From assembly GCA_028281495.1 (NCBI GenBank), contig JANQJU010000044.1, forward strand, positions 1 to 64,000: a stretch of 64,000 nt of DNA, written 5' to 3'. Of this stretch, positions 17,432 through 24,872 are shown one piece after another. A program made the translations under genes and the position numbers. The notes beneath the pieces were generated by a model. The model saw only the letters and a list, made by a program, of their open reading frames with translations. It did no database searches and was not told the DNA's origin. The first letter of the stretch is position 1. Every line of letters starts with the position of its first letter. The DNA comes from SAR324 cluster bacterium (lineage in GTDB: Bacteria; SAR324; NAC60-12).

Positions 17432-18103
17432 ATGAAATCCAACCATCGAATTTCTCGTAGAAGTGTTTTCAAAACTGGGTTGCTCGCGGTAGGCGGGTAT
17501 TTTTTGAGTGCGTCATTATTTTCTAAGGTATGGGCAGCCTGTACGCGTACCGAACGACAATCCGAAGGCCCTTTCTTTCCCGTGAATGAGCAATCTGATG
17601 TGAATCAGGATTTGACAACAGTCCACGGTGTGGAAGGTCAAGCTTCTGGGCAAGTGATTTATGTGCAAGGGAAGGTCATGGATGCATCGTGTCAGCCGAT
17701 TGCAGGGGCGGAAGTGATTGTATGGCAAGCTGATATCAAAGGCCGCTATAAACACCCTGGAGATGCCGAAGCAAATGAATTGATTCCTCAATTCCAGTAT
17801 TGGGGACGCATTATTACGGAAACAGACGGCTCGTACTGGTTCAAGACGATCATGCCTGCGGCGTATGGTTCATTTTTCTCAAAGCGGACGCCTCATATCC
17901 ATTTCAAAGTGCTGGTGGATGGCAAAGAACGACTTGTTTCTCAGATGTATTTTGAAGGACAAGAACTCAATCAAAAAGATAGCTTATACCGCTATTTATC
18001 CAAAGAAGGTCAACGTCAGTCGACCATTCGATTCCAGTCAGTAGCAGCCAGCTCAGAACGTCAGGTCGGTGCTCTGGAAGGCACGTTTGACATGTATGTT
18101 TAG
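17432..18103 (+). CDS. Tat-exported intradiol ring-cleavage dioxygenase-like protein
   Basis: A 223-residue protein with a twin-arginine signal (SRRSVFKTGLLAVGGYF, about residues 8-24). The mature domain is an intradiol dioxygenase: SEGPFFP start, VQGKVMDASCQPIAGAEVIVWQAD strand pair, GRYKHP with a candidate ligand Tyr, DGSYWFKTIMPAAYG, and RTPHIHFKV with the two His ligands. The family opens catechol rings using Fe(III). Secreted members act on extracellular aromatic compounds, and the substrate is unknown. The ribosome-binding site CAAGGAGAA is good. No aromatic-degradation genes are nearby. Confidence 0.85.
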   Translation: MKSNHRISRRSVFKTGLLAVGGYFLSASLFSKVWAACTRTERQSEGPFFPVNEQSDVNQDLTTVHGVEGQASGQVIYVQGKVMDASCQPIAGAEVIVWQADIKGRYKHPGDAEANELIPQFQYWGRIITETDGSYWFKTIMPAAYGSFFSKRTPHIHFKVLVDGKERLVSQMYFEGQELNQKDSLYRYLSKEGQRQSTIRFQSVAASSERQVGALEGTFDMYV

Positions 18104-18123
18104 GATGAAGAAATACAACATCC

Positions 18124-18143
18124 CCTTGGCTTGCAAACCAAGG
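18124..18143. terminator. Weak hairpin between convergent genes
   Basis: CCTTGG and CCAAGG form a 6-bp stem with an 8-base loop, 20 bp after the dioxygenase stop and before the convergent GH32 stop. It has no T-run on either side, so termination is uncertain. Confidence 0.3.
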
Positions 18144-18195
18144 CATGACTTTGGTCCAGATCCAACCTAGCTCTTTATAGTTTTACGTCATGCCA

Positions 18196-19695
18196 CTACC
18201 AAATTGATTCTAAGGGCCACACTTCTGCTGCCTTCACGGAGATCTTCCCCTGTGGAGCGTTCATTCCCAATCGCCCCTCGTTTCCTTCCGATAACAGCAA
18301 CCGGGTTAAGCAAATCGATTCCTTGCCATCTGGTTGCAGAAAGACTTCCAATACAGAATGATCCCGATACACCTTCAGCGTTTGTTCACTTGGGCCAAGC
18401 AATGAATGCAAAGGAATCGATTTTCCCGTCACCCAGAGTTCTAAGGAGGATAATTGAATCAAAGGGACGGTATTTGGTTCTTTATCCTGCTGAAAGAACA
18501 AACACCATCGGCTGTCGGGAGTACTGACATTGAACTCCAAAGTAACCTGCAACTCCCATTGCTGCTTGATGGAGAGAGGAAACCAGACCGCATTCTCCTC
18601 AAGAAAGCTATTGGGAATTTGGGTAGACTGCCCTCGCAAACGATGCAAGGCCGATACGGGTTCTTGTTGCAATTGATTGGTCTTGGAGAGTCTCAAACGA
18701 CGAGGCAGACTCAAACAACCATTCCATCCTCGACCTTGGGGAAATCCACGAATCCACCCAACCAAATAGATTGCCGGGCCTTCTGCACCTTCATTGAGGT
18801 ATGTATTTGTTGCATAGAGACCGTGACCTTGCTCCGTTCCGTGATCAAGGATACCTTGATTTTCCGTGTGAAATTTCAGTTGAGTGAAATCGATGGTACC
18901 CACTCGGTACTCAATAGGCCGAATCACGGGGTCTCGATAGGGTGATGTGATCAAAACCCATTTGCCGTCGATTTCTACTATATTAGGGCATTCATGAAAT
19001 TTTCCTCGGTTCGCCTCCGTTTCACAGAAAAAGACACCTCGATATTCCCAGTTCCGACAGGAAGCATCTTTGGCTTCATAAATCAGAATTTGCGCTATGA
19101 AATCTTCGGTCCAAGATGAAACGACCATGAACGTTCGAGGCCCTTGGTGAAATACAAAGGGATCGCGCCATCCGTTGTGAATTTTAGGAGGAGTATCGCG
19201 CCCCCATTGCAGTAAGGGATTCTGAGGGTCGCGCTTCCAATAAAGAGCATCCTGGCTACCGACAGCCAAATGTTGTTGATACGGTTGGTTTTCCAATTCC
19301 TCTGAAAAAGCGGTGTATGCGATCAACAGTTGTTGGTCATGAGAAACGAACATGCACCCCGAAGCACAATGGGCTTCGGTTTCATCGTTGGCCGGATAAA
19401 GCCCGATAGGCAAGTGATCCCAATGCACCAAATCTTTGCTCTTGGCATGTCCCCAGTGGATCGACCCCCAATCATCCCCATAAGGATTGAATTGATAAAA
19501 CAGATGAAACTCCCCTTGGTAATACAGGGTTCCATTGGGGTCATTCATCCATTGACAGGGAGGACGAAAATGGAATTGAGGACACAAAGGGTCGACAGAG
19601 GTGTGGTGTAAGGCATGAAGAATCCTTTTGCGGTGTTTGTAAAAGTCAGGGAGGCCTTGAAAAACATATTCATAGGGAAAGGGGCGTTCGCTCAC
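18196..19695 (-). CDS. GH32 beta-fructosidase (sucrose/fructan hydrolase)
   Basis: A glycoside hydrolase of family 32 that cleaves beta-fructosyl bonds (sucrose, inulin or levan oligomers). The nucleophile motif WMNDPNG, the RDP motif (NGWRDPFVF) and the acid/base Glu (HECPNIVE) are all present, followed by a C-terminal beta-sandwich. The open frame reaches 19782, but GTG 19695 has a perfectly spaced AAGGAG, giving 499 residues starting VSERPFPYEYVFQG. No signal peptide follows from this start, so the enzyme is probably cytoplasmic and acts on imported oligosaccharide. A LacI-type operator lies at 19953-19968, and a long structured leader at 19789-19883. Sucrose-6-phosphate versus free sucrose cannot be decided. 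Confidence 0.92.
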   Translation of the reverse strand: MSERPFPYEYVFQGLPDFYKHRKRILHALHHTSVDPLCPQFHFRPPCQWMNDPNGTLYYQGEFHLFYQFNPYGDDWGSIHWGHAKSKDLVHWDHLPIGLYPANDETEAHCASGCMFVSHDQQLLIAYTAFSEELENQPYQQHLAVGSQDALYWKRDPQNPLLQWGRDTPPKIHNGWRDPFVFHQGPRTFMVVSSWTEDFIAQILIYEAKDASCRNWEYRGVFFCETEANRGKFHECPNIVEIDGKWVLITSPYRDPVIRPIEYRVGTIDFTQLKFHTENQGILDHGTEQGHGLYATNTYLNEGAEGPAIYLVGWIRGFPQGRGWNGCLSLPRRLRLSKTNQLQQEPVSALHRLRGQSTQIPNSFLEENAVWFPLSIKQQWELQVTLEFNVSTPDSRWCLFFQQDKEPNTVPLIQLSSLELWVTGKSIPLHSLLGPSEQTLKVYRDHSVLEVFLQPDGKESICLTRLLLSEGNEGRLGMNAPQGKISVKAAEVWPLESIW

Positions 19696-19788
19696 AACAA
19701 CTCCTTGTGAAAACAATGTTACTCCCCCAAAACTGGATTGCATACCAAGACGCGCAATGGAACACGCAATGGGATTCAACATGAGAAA

Positions 19789-19883
19789 GGTGGATGGGCC
19801 TCTTCAGAAGTGCCAGGATCTAGGAGGAGTTTAGATCAGGACACGGGACCAGCTAAATGAAGAGGCCAGGTATGCCATCCACC
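19789..19883 (-). promoter_or_regulatory. Long stem-loop leader of the GH32 gene
   Basis: A nested inverted repeat: GGTGGATGG/CCATCCACC (19789-19797 and 19875-19883) outside, and GGCCTCTTCA/TGAAGAGGCC (19797-19806 and 19858-19867) inside, with a smaller GATCT/AGATC stem in the apical part. On the GH32 (minus) transcript this would be a ~95-nt folded leader ending about 95 nt before the GTG start. No known riboswitch was recognised. It could instead be a small non-coding RNA or a palindromic repeat element. The rest of 19696-20117 holds LacI operators and nothing else seen. Confidence 0.5.
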
Positions 19884-19952
19884 TCGGAATTGCTTTATCT
19901 TGAAGATCGTCGAATCCAATTGGGGTTGGATTCAGGATCGCGTTATTTAATA

Positions 19953-19968
19953 ATGTTAACGATAACAT
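19953..19968. promoter_or_regulatory. LacI-type operator 1 (GH32 side)
   Basis: ATGTTAACGATAACAT: perfect 6-bp arms ATGTTA/TAACAT around ACGA. It is the best palindrome among four related sites in this locus (also 20065, 23174 and 23439), with consensus TGTTAACGTTAACA. It lies upstream of GH32 and lacI, so the encoded LacI protein is the obvious binder. Confidence 0.75.
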
Positions 19969-20064
19969 CTAATCGTTCAATTCATGACAAAGTTTCAATC
20001 TAAAGTGAAAAGTCACCAGGCTATCTACTTGACATTCTATAGCCCTCCACGTCATGTACTAAGG

Positions 20065-20080
20065 TTGGGAACGTTATCAA
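20065..20080. promoter_or_regulatory. LacI-type operator 2 (lacI autoregulation)
   Basis: TTGGGAACGTTATCAA shares the AACGTTATCA half with the site before the binding-protein gene. It lies 38 bp before the lacI start, downstream of a TTGACA hexamer at 20029-20034, so it probably mediates autoregulation. One arm is degenerate. Confidence 0.6.
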
Positions 20081-20117
20081 ATCAGCATTTAACCTTTTCA
20101 CCAAAGGAATTTATTTC

Positions 20118-21125
20118 ATGTCAACAATGAAAGATGTAGCCAAACTGGCTCAAGTCTCGGTCATGACGGTATCGCGAGTCATCAACAACGAATCCAATGT
20201 GAAACCAGAAACACGCGACAAAGTGATGTCTGCCATCCGGGAGTTGCATTACCAACCGAACAATGCGGCCCGCATGATGCGCGGAGTGCAGTCTAATACA
20301 ATCGCTTTGATCACTGATGAAGTCATCACTACTCCGTATTCGGTCAACATCATCTCGGGCGCTCAAGCCGCTGCACGGTCTTTGGGAAAGCTATTATTGG
20401 TGGCCAGCACAGAAAAAAACCGGATCTTCGAGGAAAAAACGGTCAATGAATTCGTCGAACGCCGTGTGGAAGGGTTTGTCTATGCCACTATGTATCACCA
20501 AGCCGTGACACTGACTGAAGTATTGGAAAACCAACCCGTCATCTTGGTGAATTGTGTTTCGGCCGGGTCTCCCCTGCCGTCGATTGTTCCCAATGAGTAT
20601 TTACTTGGCATACAAGCAGCCGAATACTGTGTCAAACAAGGGCACAAACGTATCGCACTACTGGGGTTGTTGCCCCATAATATTGCCACGAAACAACGCT
20701 TAGCAGGCAGCTTAGCCACGTTGAAGCGTTATGGACTCACTCCACCGGCCCATTGGCAACGCCACGCACATCAAGTTGTGAATGGCCAAGAAACCAATTG
20801 CCTAGAAGCTGAATTGAAAGCCCTAGTGGAAAGCGATCCACGTCCCTCCGTGATTCTATGTGGTAACGACGATGTCGCCATGCAGTGTTACTTTGAGTTT
20901 CATCGCTACGGTCTTCGCATTCCGGAAGACATTTCCTTGATCGGAGTAGATAACTCGATCATGATCAGTCCACGGTTGGTGCCAGGGCTGACCACGTTTG
21001 AAATTCCATACTTTGAAATGGGTTTCCGAGCCGTAAAGTACCTCGTTGATCAACGCTTCTCTCTGGAACAAGAAAAAGTGAGTTATCCCCTAGTAGAGCG
21101 CGATTCTGTGGCCACTATCCTTTGA
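20118..21125 (+). CDS. LacI-family transcriptional regulator of the sugar locus
   Basis: A 335-residue repressor. The N-terminal HTH reads MKDVAKLAQVSVMTVSRVINN and continues into the hinge helix (YQPNNAARMMRG). The rest is a periplasmic-binding-protein-like sensor domain with VNCVSAGSPLPSIVPNEY, GHKRIALLG, VILCGNDDVAMQ and SLIGVDNS. It is expected to bind the four ATGTTAACGTTAACAT-like sites in this locus and release on binding a sugar, probably a fructoside. The start is MSTMKDVAKLAQ; the ribosome-binding site is AAAGGAA. Its 3' end overlaps the convergent permease gene by 11 bp. Confidence 0.93.
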   Translation: MSTMKDVAKLAQVSVMTVSRVINNESNVKPETRDKVMSAIRELHYQPNNAARMMRGVQSNTIALITDEVITTPYSVNIISGAQAAARSLGKLLLVASTEKNRIFEEKTVNEFVERRVEGFVYATMYHQAVTLTEVLENQPVILVNCVSAGSPLPSIVPNEYLLGIQAAEYCVKQGHKRIALLGLLPHNIATKQRLAGSLATLKRYGLTPPAHWQRHAHQVVNGQETNCLEAELKALVESDPRPSVILCGNDDVAMQCYFEFHRYGLRIPEDISLIGVDNSIMISPRLVPGLTTFEIPYFEMGFRAVKYLVDQRFSLEQEKVSYPLVERDSVATIL

Positions 21126-21999
21126 TCCCGGAACTCACCACACTGCGAACGAACCATTTCTGAAAAATTAAAAAGATCGTAACCACCGGCAAAGTGATCA
21201 TGGTGGCATAGGCCATGACCTCTCCCCACGAGGTTTGCCGGCCAAAAAACTGTTGAATTCCAGGCATGATGGGACGCACATTCTCACCCTGCACCGCCAT
21301 GATGGGCCATAGGTATTGATTCCACATGAGCAGAAATTGCAGGATGGCTACGGTCGCAAACACGGGACCCGACATCGGAACAATCACCCGGAAATAAATC
21401 TGCCACGGCGAAGCCCCATCCATATACGCAGCCTCATCGAAGTCTTTAGGAATGTCCAAAAAGAATTGGTAAAATAAAAAGACGGAAAAGGCATTCCCCA
21501 CAAACGGTAAAATTTGCACCCGATACGAATTCAACCAACTGTGCTCTAGCACCACGCTAAATCCATCAAAGCCAATCCACGGCAACTCGGAAACCAACAA
21601 CAGCAGCGGAACGGCAATCGTTTCAAACGGAATGGTGAGCAGGGCAATCACCAAAGCCAAAACAGCCGATTTGCCTTTCCATGCCAAACGAGCCAACGCA
21701 AATGCCAACATGCTATTCACGAGCAACCCCAACACAACCGTCGAAACAGTGATGATCACGGAATTGAGAAAAAACAACTCGATATTGGTTTTGGCAAATA
21801 CCCCAGCGTAATTGTCCCAAGAAATGTCCCCCACCGGCAAAAAAGCCCGGAACGAATGCAGGTCTCTGAAGATCTGCACGTCAGGTTTGAACCCCGACAT
21901 GATCATGAACAGCAATGGAAAAGCGAACACGAAAGAAAGCAGAATGAAGGATGCATACATCAGAATCGTGGTGTAGCGTTTGGAACTGGAATGAGTCAT
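21115..21999 (-). CDS. Sugar ABC transporter permease (MalG-like)
   Basis: A 294-residue inner-membrane subunit with six membrane segments. The EAA motif for docking the ATPase reads EAAYMDGASPWQIYFRVIVPMSGP (about residues 190-213). It ends with the typical KWFVRSVVSSGIKG. It pairs with the MalF-like gene 66 bp upstream. The ribosome-binding site GAGGAGG is strong. No ATP-binding subunit is encoded in this window, so the transporter must borrow one (MsmK/MalK type) from elsewhere in the genome. Confidence 0.92.
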   Translation of the reverse strand: MTHSSSKRYTTILMYASFILLSFVFAFPLLFMIMSGFKPDVQIFRDLHSFRAFLPVGDISWDNYAGVFAKTNIELFFLNSVIITVSTVVLGLLVNSMLAFALARLAWKGKSAVLALVIALLTIPFETIAVPLLLLVSELPWIGFDGFSVVLEHSWLNSYRVQILPFVGNAFSVFLFYQFFLDIPKDFDEAAYMDGASPWQIYFRVIVPMSGPVFATVAILQFLLMWNQYLWPIMAVQGENVRPIMPGIQQFFGRQTSWGEVMAYATMITLPVVTIFLIFQKWFVRSVVSSGIKG

Positions 22000-22065
22000 A
22001 GGGCCTCCTCAAATAACAACAGATAACTCAATTAATAATGAAGGGTCGGGACGGAATAGGGATTT

Positions 22066-23136
22066 CTATTTGCGGCTGTCCATATATTTTTTCTGCCCCA
22101 AAGAGATGAGCAAAATTGTAACAAAATAAATCACACTGATCGTAGAGCCATACGCGATGTCTTGCTCGCGGAAACCTTTGCGCACCACATGATACATCAC
22201 AGTAGACGTCGCATCGTTGGGGCCTCCATGTGTCATGACATCGACTTGGGTGAACAAAGCAAAGGCAGCAATCGTGGTGCTGATCACAATGAAAACGATG
22301 GTGTTGCTGAGACCGGGTAGGGTGATGTACCAAAACTTCTGGAAACCATTGGCTCCATCCAATTCTGCTGCCTCATACAGCGTTTCGGAGATGGATTGTA
22401 GACCTGCCAAGAAAATCAGCATTTGAAACCCCGCTCCCTGCCACGCTGACATGATGACTATGGCAATCATTGTGTAACGCGAATCCCCCAGCCAATCGAT
22501 GGGACCCACCAGACCAAAGGTGAGCGTTTGCAAATATTCGTTAATCAGTCCTAAGTCTTTGTTGTAGAGGAAGGCCCAGACAATCGAGACCACCACCATT
22601 GAAGTCACAACGGGAGAAAAGAAAATCGTACGAAAAAAATTACGGCCTTTGAGTTCTTTGTTCACCAGCATGGCCATCAACAAAGCCAAGGTCCCTTGCA
22701 GGGGAACCACCAGCAACGCGAATAAAAGCGTCTGTAAAAATGATCGATAAAATAAGGGATCTTTCGCTAAAACGACGTAACGGGTGGTGCCAATCTCCCA
22801 ATCGAAAAATTCTCGATAGCCTTTGTAAGCAGGATCTTTGCGCAGAACTCGGCGCAAACGTGGATAGGTATTGCTTGTGATAGACTTTCCGTCTTCATCT
22901 ACGACTGTTTTGGTACCATCTGCCTCTTGAGTGATGAAATTCAAACTCAACAAGCGATCATAATTGCGCAAGCCGACCAACTTCGTCTCATTCGGGTTGA
23001 GCAATCGTTGATTGGTGAAGGTGAGATAAAATGCTGATAAGAAAGGAAGGATTAAAAAGAAAAATAACAACGACAATGCCGGTGCTGACATCAGATATGC
23101 TGTCCGGGAATTACGGGAAAATAATGAACTCGCCAT
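22066..23136 (-). CDS. Sugar ABC transporter permease (MalF-like)
   Basis: A 356-residue inner-membrane subunit. After the first membrane segment there is an enlarged periplasmic loop (about residues 45-125, with FITQEADGTKTVVDEDG). Five further segments follow, and the EAA motif ETLYEAAELDGANGFQKFWYITLP. The insert is reminiscent of MalF P2 but shorter. It is the first gene of the permease unit and has a GAGGAGG ribosome-binding site. Operator 3 is at 23174-23189, 38 bp upstream of the start. Confidence 0.92.
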   Translation of the reverse strand: MASSLFSRNSRTAYLMSAPALSLLFFFLILPFLSAFYLTFTNQRLLNPNETKLVGLRNYDRLLSLNFITQEADGTKTVVDEDGKSITSNTYPRLRRVLRKDPAYKGYREFFDWEIGTTRYVVLAKDPLFYRSFLQTLLFALLVVPLQGTLALLMAMLVNKELKGRNFFRTIFFSPVVTSMVVVSIVWAFLYNKDLGLINEYLQTLTFGLVGPIDWLGDSRYTMIAIVIMSAWQGAGFQMLIFLAGLQSISETLYEAAELDGANGFQKFWYITLPGLSNTIVFIVISTTIAAFALFTQVDVMTHGGPNDATSTVMYHVVRKGFREQDIAYGSTISVIYFVTILLISLGQKKYMDSRK

Positions 23137-23173
23137 AGCCTCGCCTCCTCTTCAATCTCTTATGTAACAAAAA

Positions 23174-23189
23174 ATGTTTACGTTAACAT
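23174..23189. promoter_or_regulatory. LacI-type operator 3 (permease unit)
   Basis: ATGTTTACGTTAACAT, 15 of 16 palindromic positions paired, 38 bp upstream of the MalF-like start. It should repress the permease transcript. Confidence 0.7.
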
Positions 23190-23438
23190 AAACCTAGCAT
23201 AATCACATCAAAAACAGATTGTCAAATTTTTCGTGAGAGTGGCCATTAGCCATGAAACAATCGCATAATTCAGACTCAATGAACGATCCATCAACAAATA
23301 AACTTTTATCTAATTCATTGTTATACTTAGATTAAATCAAAATTTTAGAACAAAATATGATTTTTTATTGACATTCATCAGGCTTTGTAACATTTACTAT
23401 TATTCACAGCCGAAATTGTTTGTTTCGTTTGCTGTTAA

Positions 23439-23454
23439 TTGTTAACGTTATCAT
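23439..23454. promoter_or_regulatory. LacI-type operator 4 (binding-protein gene)
   Basis: TTGTTAACGTTATCAT lies just before the ribosome-binding site TGGAGG of the binding-protein gene, where a repressor would block initiation or elongation. A TTGACA hexamer at 23368-23373 is a possible -35 box, but no convincing -10 at standard spacing was seen. The remaining bases of 23190-23438 are AT-rich and show nothing else. Confidence 0.7.
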
Positions 23455-23466
23455 TTTGGAGGCTCT

Positions 23467-24744
23467 ATGACCAAAAATTCAATATACCGATGGGGGAAAC
23501 GCTTGTGCCAAACATCGCTCGCTTTATTGATCTTGAGTGGGACTGCACAAGCAGAATCAACCGAAGTGTCCGTCTGGAGGCATTCCGGAGGTGCCGCAGA
23601 AGTTGCAGAAAACCAAGCTGCGATTGAACGTTTCAATAAATCTCAGGACAAATGGAAAGTCGTTGCAGAAGTATTGCCGCAAGGCACTTACACCGAAGCG
23701 ATCACTGCCGCAGCAGTAGCCAAAAATTTACCCTGCGTCTTGGAATTAGACCAACCCACGGTGCCCAACTTCGCCTGGGCCCAACATATCCAACCCTTAG
23801 AACCCTATATCTCCAAAGAATTGCTGGCCCAACTCTCTCCTGGTGCTGTGGGACGGTACAAAGGCATCTTGTATTCGGTTGGTCAATTCGATGCTGCTTT
23901 GGCCATGTATGGTCGGCGTTCTGTGTTGGAAAAGCACGGCATCCGCATCCCGACAATGGAAAAGCCATGGTCCAAAGAAGAATTTGAACAAGTGCTCAAA
24001 ACTCTGAAGGAAAGCGGCGAATATAAATATGCCATAGATTTCAAACCCAATTATACGGGTGAGTGGTGGCCTTATGCCTACTCTCCCCTGTTGCAAAGTT
24101 GGGGCGGAGCCATGATCGACCGTAGCAATTTTCAAACTGCGGATGAGGTGTTAAATGGTGAAAAATCCGTTGCCTTTGCTCAATGGTTTCAAAAACTATT
24201 TGCGGAAGGTTACGCCGAACGGAATCCCGCCGATGACAAAGCTTTTGAACAAGGTCGTGTGGTTTTAGATTACAATGGAAACTGGGTGGTCGAAAAGTAT
24301 GCAAAAGCTTGGGGGGATGACTTGGTGATTATGCCCTCTCCTGATTTGGGCAATGGTCCTGTGATCGGTGCTGCTTCATGGCAATGGGGCATCACGTCTA
24401 CCTGCGCTCATCCAGAAGGTGCCGCTGAGTTTATCAACTTTTTGATGCAGCCTAAAGAAATTGCAGCCATGTCCAAAGCCACCGGGTTGATTCCCGTCAC
24501 GGCTGCCGGTGCGGAAGAAAGCGAGAAATACAAAACCGGTGGACCTTGGCGTGTGTTTTATAATTTCTCCAATGCTTACGCCAGGGTGCGTCCGCCCACC
24601 CCAGCCTATCCCGTGATTTCCAGCAGTTTTGAAAAAGCCCTACGCGACATTAAAGATGGTGCCGACGTTTTGGATGCCTTGGACAAAGCAGTAGATACCA
24701 TTGACCAAAATATCGAAGACAACGAAGGGTACGGATTAAGGTAA
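23467..24744 (+). CDS. Extracellular solute-binding protein of sugar ABC transporter
   Basis: A 425-residue periplasmic binding protein of the UgpB/MalE-like cluster. Residues 1-27 are a signal peptide (LLILSGTAQA, then EST). The mature sequence has VSVWRHSGGAAEVAENQAAIERFN, the hinge region GRYKGILYSVGQFDAALAMY, and GAASWQWGITSTCAHPEGAAEFINFL. It is transcribed away from the permeases, with its own operator and terminator. The likely ligand is a fructosyl oligosaccharide or sucrose because of the GH32 gene, but this is an inference. Confidence 0.92.
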   Translation: MTKNSIYRWGKRLCQTSLALLILSGTAQAESTEVSVWRHSGGAAEVAENQAAIERFNKSQDKWKVVAEVLPQGTYTEAITAAAVAKNLPCVLELDQPTVPNFAWAQHIQPLEPYISKELLAQLSPGAVGRYKGILYSVGQFDAALAMYGRRSVLEKHGIRIPTMEKPWSKEEFEQVLKTLKESGEYKYAIDFKPNYTGEWWPYAYSPLLQSWGGAMIDRSNFQTADEVLNGEKSVAFAQWFQKLFAEGYAERNPADDKAFEQGRVVLDYNGNWVVEKYAKAWGDDLVIMPSPDLGNGPVIGAASWQWGITSTCAHPEGAAEFINFLMQPKEIAAMSKATGLIPVTAAGAEESEKYKTGGPWRVFYNFSNAYARVRPPTPAYPVISSSFEKALRDIKDGADVLDALDKAVDTIDQNIEDNEGYGLR

Positions 24745-24778
24745 CAACCAACCTGCTCTCAAAGGAGTGTTGGCTGTT

Positions 24779-24812
24779 AGGCAGCATGTCCAAGCATGCT
24801 GCCTCTGTTTTT
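24779..24812 (+). terminator. Rho-independent terminator of the binding-protein gene
   Basis: AGGCAGCATG, 6-base loop, CATGCTGCCT forms a perfect 10-bp stem (24779-24804). It is followed by CTG and five T residues (24808-24812), 35 bp after the stop codon. It includes the first in-frame ATG of the downstream kinase gene, which argues against that start. Confidence 0.85.
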
Positions 24813-24872
24813 CGAAACGCTTCACTCACGTTCGAGCGATCTCATTCTATATCCCAGCGAAGTTTCCCACTT

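Noticed and set aside
24786..24872. Upstream start of the CheA-like kinase
   Set aside because: The ATG lies inside the rho-independent terminator stem of the preceding gene, so it is unlikely to be on the kinase transcript.
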